Assembly (NCBI GenBank): GCA_903813345.2
Contig: CAIIXF020000003.1
Location: 33,777,000-33,840,999 of the forward strand
DNA: 64,000 bases
From: Owenia fusiformis
Lineage: Eukaryota > Annelida > Polychaeta > Sabellida > Oweniidae
Reading direction: 5' to 3'
Shown here: positions 13,701 to 21,643 of the stretch, piece after piece
How positions within the stretch are numbered: the stretch's first letter is position 1
How the letters are laid out: every line of letters begins with the position of its first letter
The notes under the pieces: generated by a model
Seen by the model: the letters and a program-made list of their open reading frames with translations, nothing else
The model's database searches: none
Told to the model about the DNA's origin: nothing
Translations under genes and position numbers: made by a program

Positions 13701-16700
13701 AACTTTTCTGTTGGGATCATTCAAGACGATCTTCAGACCAGAGACAACCAGCGATTTTTTATTCTCCAAATGTTCATCTGAAAAATAAAAGTTAAACAAT
13801 TCTATTTTTAGTATGTACTCAAAATTATCATTCAATTACTATTTTTATTGATCATTTATTTGACATGAGACGCACCATTCCAGTTGTATCCTGACCTTGA
13901 AAATAATTCAAATGATCTGGAGTCTAAAAAGACAAACGGGGATAAATATTGATTATGGAGAGTGAAATAGCCACCATGTAATTCACCCAGCATGCCAAAA
14001 ACATAACTAGATGTTGGCATAAATGTAAGTGTGCTCATGCGTCTGTAAAAAAAGATGACATATAAGAGGTTTTCCTGGAATCTTGATGACAATATTTATG
14101 TGAGACCCACTTTTTCATAGTGCATTACAATGCGACCTCTCATGAACAGTGTTTAGCTATGTTTTGGTCAAGTAAATGGTGGACATATTTATTGTAAGTA
14201 CCTGTTACACTGAACAAAATACTTTTAGTTTACATAAATCCCGGGGATATAAAAATAATGTCAAGACAAACAGTTCAATGGATATTACAGGTTAAAAGTT
14301 CTGTTTATATACTCTTGAGACATAAATTACCTGCAGCATTGATGAGATGTCGAAAGACACACAGACTTCCAATACGGGTCTTTTCATTACTTCCTTCCAT
14401 TCTTTGCAGGAGAAACCCAACAAGGCGATCTGAGAATGACTTTGCTGTAGAAATAGAAACACACAGATAAATATAATAGGGCAGATAGATGGATAAAGAT
14501 CAAGTTAACACAATAAGGCAATCTGAGAATGACTTTGCTGTAGAAATAGAAACACACAGATAAATATAATAGGGTAGATAAAGATCAAGTTAACACAATA
14601 AGGCGATCTGAGAATGACTTTGCTGTAGAAATAGAAACACACAGATAAATATAATAGGGCAGATAGATGGATAAAGATCAAGTTAACACAATAAGGCGAT
14701 CTGAGAATGACTTTGCTGTAGAAATAGAAACACACAGATAAATATAATAGGGCAGATAGATGGATAAAGATCAAGTTAACACAAAAAGGCGATCTGAGAA
14801 TGACTTTGCTGTAGAAATAGAAACACATAGATAAATATAATAGGGTAGATAAAGATCAAGTTAACACAATAAGGCGACTCGATTGTTGTGTTTGGTTTTT
14901 CAATTTAAAAACAAATTAGAAATTCTACATATAAAGAATAAGCGTGCAAATGTAGATATTTGTTACATGATCTTACTAAATAATCATGCCTTGCATATAC
15001 AATCGTGCAATAAAATACAATAACATGTATATAGTACTTGCCTATGACTGTAAAACTACGCAAGACCTCGTTGTAATTCTTTACTGTCCAGGGATTAGCA
15101 TAATCTGGCTGAGTGCAGGCCTACATGTATAACAGAATGATATCACTAGTTTATAACACCATTAATTCTTCATGAAAAGGTCTTTTATATATTGAACAAT
15201 AATGATTTCTTTGTTTAGAATAATAATTCTCTTGAATCCCAGGAAATATATCAAAAAACATTGCCAAGTGTACAAACCGAACCCAGGACCTTCCGCTCTC
15301 AGAGTCAGACGCTCTACCCCTGAGCCATAAAGGCTAGCCACTACAGCTGAGACTGTAGTAGTGACTTGCTATCGAAGGTCATTACAGTTCTACTCTATTG
15401 TCCTTTAGCTTCACTGTCTTGGGCAATAATATTCCTACCTGTGGGAAAAGTGCTCCAAGTACACTCTCAAGGTATGGTTCCAAGATATTACTGCTGTCCT
15501 GGGTAGCTGCATCCAGCACCATACAGAGTCCCTGTTGTATAAACATGTCATCATCTCATATATTTTTAATAGTCCTGCTTAAGCCCCTGTGATCCCCCTC
15601 CCCATACAACCCTCACCTTAAGGGGGTAAGGTAGATGGGGGAGGGGGGGGGAGGGGGAGGTAGAGAGACTTTATACATGCTTTATACTAATCTTATAACT
15701 AAAAATTCATTAAAATACAAATATAGAGATTATCCTAGGTATATGAGGTTTGGTATATTGAAGTTATCCACAGGCAAATAAAATACACTGTTTAGTTCTA
15801 TTAAATGAAAAATGAATATGTCTACCTAAAAGACTGAATTACATACCTGTGTCACATGGAAAGGCTCTGAATGTTTCCTATATAACCCAAGTATGGCAGG
15901 TATGAGTTTGGGCAGCTGCTCCATCAGTTTGTCCTGGGACAGTATATGGACCATATGGCCAATGGCTTCAACTACAGCAAGTCGCAGCTGATGAAAGAGT
16001 AAAATATTTTCAATTATGAATTGAAAATATGTTTTACAGTTACACAATGTCTATAGGCATCACTCAATCACATTTGTTTAATAACAATCAGCATATCACA
16101 AATAAATAAGAAATGATAAATGAGCAGTTACAAGCAGGAGAGGGGGGGGGGGTATTAATGCACCATTCAAATGAGGTTTGCATCACAATTTTCATTTTGA
16201 AGAATCCCCACCCTTGGCTTGGGGTCACAATTACCATAAAAGTCATACCTTTGCCTCTTTTGATATTAACCAGATATTAAAGAGAACATCATATGCAGCA
16301 AATATTTCTGCTGAAAACACTTCCTTCCTCACAGTTGGGTCCGGGGCTTTCTCTAAGTTGGCCACATAGTCAAGGATAGCTTCACTGAACTTGCCGAGGG
16401 CTGGAATAACAATGTTATTTCATGAATGTTGGGCTGTAATAACAATGTTATTTCATGAATGTTGGGCTGTAATAACAATGTTATTTCATGAATGTTGGGC
16501 TGTAATAACAATGTTATTTCATGAATGTTGGGCTGTAATAACAATGTTATTTCATGAATGTTGGGCTGTAATAACAATGTTATTTCATGAATGTTGGGCT
16601 GGAATAACAATGTTATTTCATGAATGTTGGGCTGGAATAACAATGTTATTTCATGAATGTTGGGCTGGAATAACAATGTTATTTCATGAATGTTGGGCTG

Positions 16701-19700
16701 TAATAACAATGTTATTTCATGAATGTTGGGCTGTAATAACAATGTTATTTCATGAATGTTGGGCTGTAATAACAATGTTATTTCATGAATGTTGGGCTGT
16801 AATAACAATGTTATTTCATGAATGTTGGGCTGTAATAACAATGTTATTTCATGAATGTTGGGCTGTAATAACAATGTTATTTCATGAATGTTGGGCTGTA
16901 ATAACAATGTTATTTCATGAATGTTGGGCTGTAATAACAATGTTATTTCATGAATGTTGGGCTGTAATAACAATGTTATTTCATGAATGTTGGGCTGTAA
17001 TAACAATGTTATTTCATGAATGTTGGGCTGTAATAACAATGTTATTTCATGAATGTTGGGCTGTAATAACAATGTTATTTCATGAATGTTGGGCTGTAAT
17101 AACAATGTTATTTCATCATGAATGTTGGGCTGTAATAACAATGTTATTTCATGAATGTTGGGCTGGAATAACAATGTTATTTCATGAATGTTGGGCTGTA
17201 ATAACAATGTTATTTCATGAATGTTGGGCTGTAATAACAATGTTATTTCATGAATGTTGGGCTGTAATAACAATGTTATTTCATGAATGTTGGGCTGTAA
17301 TAACAATGTTATTTCATGAATGTTGGGCTGTAATAACAATGTTATTTCATGAATGTTGGGCTGGAATAACAATGTTATTTCATGAATGTTGGGCTGTAAT
17401 AACAATGTTATTTCATGAATGTTGGGCTGGAATAACAATGTTATTTCATGAATGTTGGGCTGGAATAACAATGTTATTTCATGAATGTTGGGCTGTAATA
17501 ACAATGTTATTTCATGAATGTTGGGCTGTAATAACAATGTTATTTCATGAATGTTGGGCTGTAATAACAATGTTATTTCATGAATGTTGGGCTGTAATAA
17601 CAATGTTATTTCATGAATGTTGGGCTGTAATAACAATGTTATTTCATGAATGTTGGGCTGTAATAACAATGTTATTTCATGAATGTTGGGCTGGAATAAC
17701 AATGTTATTTCATGAATGTTGGGCTGGAATAACAATGTTATTTCATGAATGTTGGGCTGTAATAACAATGTTATTTCATGAATGTTGGGCTGGAATAACA
17801 ATGTTATTTCATGAATGTTGGGCTGTAATAACAATGTTATTTCATGAATGTTGGGCTGTAATAACAATGTTATTTCATGAATGTTGGGCTGTAATAACAA
17901 TGTTATTTCATGAATGTTGGGCTGTAATAACAATGTTATTTCATGAATGTTGGGCTGTAATAACAATGTTATTTCATGAATGTTGGGCTGTAATAACAAT
18001 GTTATTTCATGAATGTTGGGCTGTAATAACAATGTTATTTCATGAATGTTGGGCTGGAATAACAATGTTATTTCATGAATGTTGGGCTGGAATAACAATG
18101 TTATTTCATGAATGTTGGGCTGTAATAACAATGTTATTTCATGAATGTTGGGCTGGAATAACAATGTTATTTCATGAATGTTGGGCTGTAATAACAATGT
18201 TATTTCATGAATGTTTGGCTGTAATAACAATGTTATTTCATGAATGTTGGGCAGTAATAACAATGTTATTTCATGAATGTTGGGCTGTAATAACAATGTT
18301 ATTTCATGAATGTTGGGCAGTAATAACAATGTTATTTCATGAATGTTGGGCTGTAATAACAATGTTATTTCATGAATGTTGGGCAGTAATAACAATGTTA
18401 TTTCATGAATGTTGGGCTGTAATAACAATGTTATTTCATGAATGTTGGGCTGGAATAACAATGTTATTTCATGAATGTTGGGCTGGAATAACAATGTTAT
18501 TTCATGAATGTTGGGCTGGAATAACAATGTTATTTCATGAATGTTTATCCAATATTTGTAATTTATCTCGATGCATGTCTTACTACATTTGTGGTAAACA
18601 AATACAGTAAAACCTGTAAAGTGGAACATCTCTTTAAGTTGAACACCTCAATTAATGGAACACTTTTCAAAGTCCCGACTCCCGATACTAATCAACATAA
18701 TGCAATATAGACCTTTGTAAGTGGAACCTTCTAAGTGGAATACTATTTTGATGTACCAAAGGTGTTCTATTTACACAGGCCCGTAGCCAGGGGGGGGGTT
18801 CGGGGGTTCGGACGAACCCCCCCCCTGGCCAAAATTTCTTTCAAAATCATGCAGTTTTTCACCATTCTGACCATTTTTTGTATGATTTTTTGGCCAAATT
18901 TGCCAAAGTGAACCCCCCCTAGAATTTTTGGGAAAAGTGAACCCCCCCCTTGGAAAATTCTGGCTACGGGCCTGTTACATGTATATAGGTTTTACTGTAC
19001 AATATAAAGAAGCGTATGTCTTGGGTATGATGCTGTAGGGAAATCAAGCACACTTACCAGAGGAAAAGACCCATCTGAGGTTATCCTGCTTTGCCATCCC
19101 CATCATGGGCAACATGGTCCCCAGCACAACATTCAGGAATGGTACTATCCCATAGACTGAATATGAAATATTCATCAGACTGTTATAAGCGAATCGAGAC
19201 AATTTTATTTTTAGAATTCAAAAGATATTATGTTACAATGTTATCTATATGATGCTCATTTTTGGATAGATCCTAAATCCTATCAAATGTGCTTGTTCAG
19301 TTATTTAAAAAAATATATCATCAATCGTACAGGAAAATATTTGTTTCCTCTTTCTGATACCTCTTCTGTAAAATTTGCTAGTTGTCAGACACTTTTAAAG
19401 TATAGCCTCTAACAATTATCACATTTGGAGCCCCTGGTATTGAATTAAACAATGACATTCAAGAATATCCAAAGTTGTAGAAAAAAGATATTTACCATTG
19501 GCAGAAGCAAGGTTCGCCATTGTCTGTAGTACAAAGAAGTGGGGGAGGGTGCCAGGGTGGAACTTCTGCAGTAGGTCCTCCATTACTTCATTACAGAATT
19601 TACTCCCTATAGCAACCAGCACACCACTAGCAGCACTTTGCCAGTCTGGACTGATCTCCTGCAATAATATCAGAATTTACTCCCTATAGCAACCAGCACA

Positions 19701-21258
19701 CCACTAGCAGAACTTTGCCAGTCTGGACTGATCTCCTGCAATAATATCATAATTTACTCCCTATAGCAACCAGCACACCACTAGCAGCACTTTGCCAGTC
19801 TGGACTGATCTCCTGCAATAATATCAAAATTTACTCCCTATAGCAACCAGCACACCACTAGCAGCACTTTGCCAGTCTGGACTGATCTCCTGCAATAATA
19901 TCAGAATTTACTCCCTATAGCAACCAGCACACCACTAGCAGCACTTTGCCAGTCTGGACTGATCTCCTGCAATAATATCAGAGTTTACTCCCTATAGCAA
20001 CCAGCACACCACTAGCAGCACTTTGCCAGTCTGGACTGATCTCCTGCAATAATATCAGAATTTACTCTCTAGTCTCTACACATACACTCACTTCTGATTC
20101 AAAATTAGATCAATGAATTCAGAAATATATGGTATGGTTTGTTGACTGGATGATTGACTGCTTTCTATGAGGCCATGTACCACATACCTTAGATTGTGTC
20201 ATTTCTTGTGAAGCCTGCTTGATCAAGTCAACTGCTATATCATGGTCTAGTTCAGCTATTGTTGAATTCACTATGCGTTCTATGCAGTTCAGGATGACTA
20301 CACGGTGACCCGAAGCCAACTAAAAATACAACAGAACATTAGGGTTGGTACAGTATACTCATTGTTATAGGCAATGTTCCAAAAAAGCAAAATCAGCATT
20401 GTCATTTAACAGAGAATATTCATTGAATTCACTCTGAACTATGCCATTCACACACATACAAATGTACAATACTACGTCTAGCAGTCTCTTTTTTATACAT
20501 GTTCCTGTGCCTATGGTCTTGTGTGTAATATTACCTTTGGGTGTTTTTCCAGGTAGGTGTGGCATGATGTTAGAACAAGTTTTGTTTGCTTCTTGCCGAG
20601 ATCCAATATAGAGGTAGAGATGACATTGCACACACCACTGTTGTTGTCGTACGCTGCGTCAACAAGCGCTAACACTAATTCTGGAATATGCCAACATTAT
20701 AAGTTATTGAATGATTTGAAGTGCAAAACAGGATATATTCTGCTCGAGAAATTCTGTATTGGAATGAGACGAAGTCGAGTGCCAATACAGAATATCAAGA
20801 GCAGAATATATCCTGTATTGCACTTCAAATCATTCAATAACGTTTTTATCGTGTGATCCTCTGTATTGCTACTGAGATTGTCCCCTCCGTACCAATATTT
20901 TCTGTATTGCGACGGAGATGATCAACGGGGACAATCTCAGTAGCAATACAGATTGGTAAAGCACAAGAACTGACCATTCAGAGGGCTTCATTTTACAGAT
21001 CACACGATAATCAGTATTACAGTCGTGTTTGGTGGAGTTTCACAAGGTGTATGTAAACTAGGGTGTGGAAGAACATATCGCATACTGGTAAGTAGACAGG
21101 TGGTGAATTTCAAATAAATTTCGTATTCTCTATTTTTCAGGGCTAAAGTTGTCAAATTATAAGGATCAAATTAATTTTGGCAAAAATAAAAAATGGGAGT
21201 TGTGAAAAATCAACTTGAACTCCGAAGTCTCACCTTCCACTTGTGATCCTGATGACAT
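1718..21258 (-). CDS. MROH1: Maestro heat-like repeat protein 1 (MROH1/HEATR7A), 31 coding exons
   Basis: A cytosolic HEAT-repeat scaffold; the family has been linked to lysosomes and Rab7 in published work. Exons in coding order: 21234-21258, 20535-20680, 20188-20319, 19496-19658, 19058-19156, 16249-16400, 15847-15987, 15439-15531, 15042-15120, 14331-14444, 13476-13777, 12724-13110, 12334-12441, 11849-11968, 11439-11561, 11089-11241, 10555-10757, 10099-10231, 9796-9906, 9442-9552, 8117-8252, 7019-7131, 6431-6583, 5845-6165, 5511-5645, 4814-5290, 4231-4419, 3669-3824, 3023-3157, 2119-2221, 1718-1866. Phases agree at every junction and give 4,962 nt, 1,653 residues plus stop, close to human MROH1 (about 1,640). 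Recognised blocks include LRLAVVEAIGHM, WPYLLEFV, ALRIRPCFE, and the C-terminal LLKDPSPEVRIKAAEAM. The start MSSGSQVEELVLALVDAA was chosen because its 25-nt exon has a clean GTGAGA donor in the required phase. One intron is probably U12-type and one is GC-AG. Four 3' splice sites lie in tandem duplications. Least certain: the first exon. Confidence 0.95.
2187..2446 (-). repeat. 130-bp tandem duplication across the 3' splice site of the penultimate MROH1 exon
   Basis: Two near-identical copies (2187-2316 and 2317-2446) contain the first 35 or so bases of exon 2119-2221, its CTTATAG acceptor and about 90 bases of upstream intron. The exon-proximal copy is joined to the rest of the exon. The upstream copy is a truncated decoy exon start that reaches an in-frame TAA soon after the copied segment ends. 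The near identity suggests a recent event or an assembly artefact. Confidence 0.85.
6736..6894. mobile_element. Small terminal-inverted-repeat element (MITE) in an MROH1 intron
   Basis: The ends are inverted copies, ccccctgctataa at the left and ttatagcaggggg at the right, enclosing about 130 bases with no coding capacity. The interior has a short palindrome (ctgtcgcagtgttgcgacag) around 6820. No clear target duplication is visible. The family is not identified. Confidence 0.65.
7512..8040. mobile_element. 529-bp inverted-repeat element, copy A
   Basis: The ends CAATTGATGATTTGCGATCA and (inverted) CAATTGACCTTTTGCGATCA match at 17 of 20 positions. The centre is a strong hairpin made of gcgccccccg and its complement. 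A second copy in the opposite orientation lies at 55341-55876. There is no open frame, so this is a non-autonomous DNA transposon. It sits in the MROH1 intron between exons 8117-8252 and 7019-7131. The same intron also holds a diverged TACAGTAAAACCTG-family copy from about 7151. Confidence 0.75.
10232..10554 (-). other. Probable U12-type intron of MROH1
   Basis: The donor on the minus strand reads GTATCCTTA, close to the U12 consensus RTATCCTTT. Near the 3' end a TCTCAAC branch-like element ends about ten bases before the CAG acceptor, a spacing typical of minor-class introns. Ordinary GT-AG choices at the exon ends (for example a donor at 10520) give a phase conflict with the next exon. The U12 choice restores phase, and the junction peptide CTSLIKLEPKLEEAEMFDVI aligns without a gap to the human segment CTYLVSVEPALDEQARADVI as I recall it. 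Confidence 0.75.
13247..13311. repeat. Short tandem repeat of a palindromic motif
   Basis: About three copies of a unit near 24 bp, built on tatgtcaccacctcttggtgg, in which ccacc and ggtgg can pair. It lies in an MROH1 intron, away from splice sites. Confidence 0.6.
14420..14877 (-). repeat. 93/85-bp minisatellite across the 3' splice site of an MROH1 exon
   Basis: About five copies, with spacings of 93, 85, 93, 93 and 85 bp; the short units lack an internal block of about 8 bases (gatagatg-like). Each copy carries the first 24 or so bases of exon 14331-14444 (reading CAAAGTCATTCTCAGATCGC), the TTTCTACAG acceptor and upstream intron. Only the lowest-coordinate copy continues into the true exon. 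Upstream copies run into an in-frame TGA in the ACTTGATC segment. Copies are nearly identical. Confidence 0.9.
14445..15041 (-). other. GC-AG intron of MROH1
   Basis: Exon 15042-15120 ends ...GTCATAG and is followed by GCAAGT, a perfect GC-type donor (AG|GCAAGT). The acceptor is TTTCTACAG at 14445. This pairing gives FTVIAKSFSDRL, matching the human FTVLACSSPDRL segment as I recall it. The nearby GT alternative (GGCAA|GTACT) breaks the frame. The intron contains the 93/85-bp minisatellite. Confidence 0.8.
15258..15345 (-). repeat. tRNA-derived SINE head
   Basis: On the minus strand a box A (TGGCTCAGGGG, 15317-15327) is followed about 35 bases later by a box B-like GGTTCGGTTTG (15273-15283), with tRNA-like D-arm wording GCTCAGGGGTAGAGC between. 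The anticodon and acceptor stems do not pair well, so this is a SINE-type relic of a tRNA promoter rather than a working tRNA. It lies in an MROH1 intron in the sense orientation of the gene. Its 3' extent is unclear. Confidence 0.6.
16398..18545. repeat. 33-bp minisatellite, about 65 copies, forming the 3' splice site of an MROH1 exon
   Basis: The unit (plus strand) is gggctgtaataacaatgtta followed by tttcatgaatgtt, 33 bp. The main variable site is ctgt versus ctgg. One unit near 17115 has 3 extra bases. Read in the MROH1 sense, each unit ends TTATTACAG|CCC or TTATTCCAG|CCC, so nearly every unit is an acceptor with an upstream ATAAC branch-like element. The true exon 16249-16400 uses the acceptor of the first unit and begins with the same CCC. 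Three units near 18250, 18312 and 18378 read cagt and lose the AG; they alternate with normal units, a 66-bp higher-order pattern. Both strands stay open only because 33 is divisible by 3 and the unit lacks stops in those frames. Confidence 0.95.
18603..18999. mobile_element. TACAGTAAAACCT inverted-repeat element with another MITE nested inside
   Basis: The ends TACAGTAAAACCT (18603-18615) and AGGTTTTACTGTA (18987-18999) are perfect 13-bp inverted repeats beginning and ending in TA, as in Tc1/mariner-like short elements. The body repeats wording such as gtggaac, gaacacctc and gtgttc. The element is interrupted by the 18776-18974 insertion; without it the length is about 190 bp. Related pieces lie near 785, 7151, 10307, 12131, 28124, 31663 and 50148. 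Confidence 0.8.
18776..18974. mobile_element. CAGGCCCGTAGCC-family MITE, nested, with 5-bp target duplication
   Basis: Inverted ends CAGGCCCGTAGCCAG and CTGGCTACGGGCCTG flank about 170 bases rich in runs of G and C (ggggggggttcg, gaaccccccc). TTACA lies directly on both sides and is a perfect 5-bp target-site duplication. Its host is the 18603-18999 element, so this is the younger insertion. Related copies are at 34343-34497 and 51900-52086; a lone end (gctggctacaggcct) is near 62579. There is no coding capacity. Confidence 0.88.
19595..20071 (-). repeat. 77-bp minisatellite across the 3' splice site of an MROH1 exon
   Basis: About 6.2 copies start at 19595, 19672, 19749, 19826, 19903, 19980 and (partial) 20057. 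Each contains the first 64 or so bases of exon 19496-19658 (encoding EISPDWQSAASGVLVAIGSK) plus the short ATATTATTGCAG intron end. Only the first copy continues into the full exon. Every upstream copy meets an in-frame TGA (from TCTGATATT or its variants) where one copy joins the next. Single-base differences mark the copies. Confidence 0.92.
20698..21012. repeat. Fold-back repeat pair in MROH1 intron 1
   Basis: Two consecutive long inverted repeats. The first has arms at about 20702-20745 and 20797-20842 (attgaatgatttgaagtgca and its complement). The second has arms beginning tcgtgtgatcctctgtattg (20848) and ending in the complementary gatcacacga near 21010, with gagattgtcccc and ggggacaatctc inside. 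The interior is non-coding. It is probably one or two MITEs of a family related in style to 32608-32760. Confidence 0.7.
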
Positions 21259-21643
21259 TTTTAATATGTCTTACTGGAGATGCAATGTATCTTTAAATTG
21301 ATATATTCATTAGTGTTTAAATGTCTTGAAAAGAGACGAATTGAGGACAAATCTAATGTTTACATCCTCACATGACATTATTCCTACTTCCGGTTTCTGA
21401 GTGGCCGATCCATATCACGTGACTATCATGTGACTCAAAAACGAGAGTATGAAAATCAAGACACAAAAATATGGTTTGTAGATTTTGCACTTTATCTCTA
21501 AATAAAAGACTATACACAGCGATGAAACGATAAAACAATGGATGCAGTTACGGATATAATTCTTGTGTTGCGTTTGAGGCTGCAAGATATCCATGATTTT
21601 AGTTGAACCAAGATGAATTTGTCATTGAAAAAAATTCTAAAAA
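21259..21643. promoter_or_regulatory. Bidirectional promoter between MROH1 and the MARVEL gene
   Basis: The two start codons point away from each other and are 385 bases apart, so both 5' UTRs and the core promoters probably lie here. Visible motifs are CTTCCGG (ETS-type, about 21389-21395), a palindromic TCACGTGA E-box (about 21415-21422) and a nearby CATGTGAC (about 21428). There is no TATA box placed convincingly. TCACGTGA resembles the core of the CLEAR element bound by TFEB/MITF factors; that link is inference. Confidence 0.6.

Noticed and set aside
13856-14092. Possible extra MROH1 exon
   Set aside because: Exons 14331-14444 and 13476-13777 join in phase without it, matching the human protein.
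14505-14828. Open frame with repeated hydrophobic segments
   Set aside because: By-product of the 93/85-bp minisatellite in an MROH1 intron.
15258-15345. tRNA gene
   Set aside because: Box A and B are present but the anticodon and acceptor stems do not form; it fits a SINE head.
16353-18629. Very long open frames on both strands (739 and 758 residues) made of an 11-residue repeat
   Set aside because: They come from the 33-bp period. The minus frame is not the MROH1 frame, and the true exon uses the acceptor at the array edge.
21510-21596. Alternative MROH1 first exon starting MDILQPQTQ
   Set aside because: Phase works, but the donor (CC|GTAACT) is poor and the peptide has no family likeness; the 21234-21258 exon is better.
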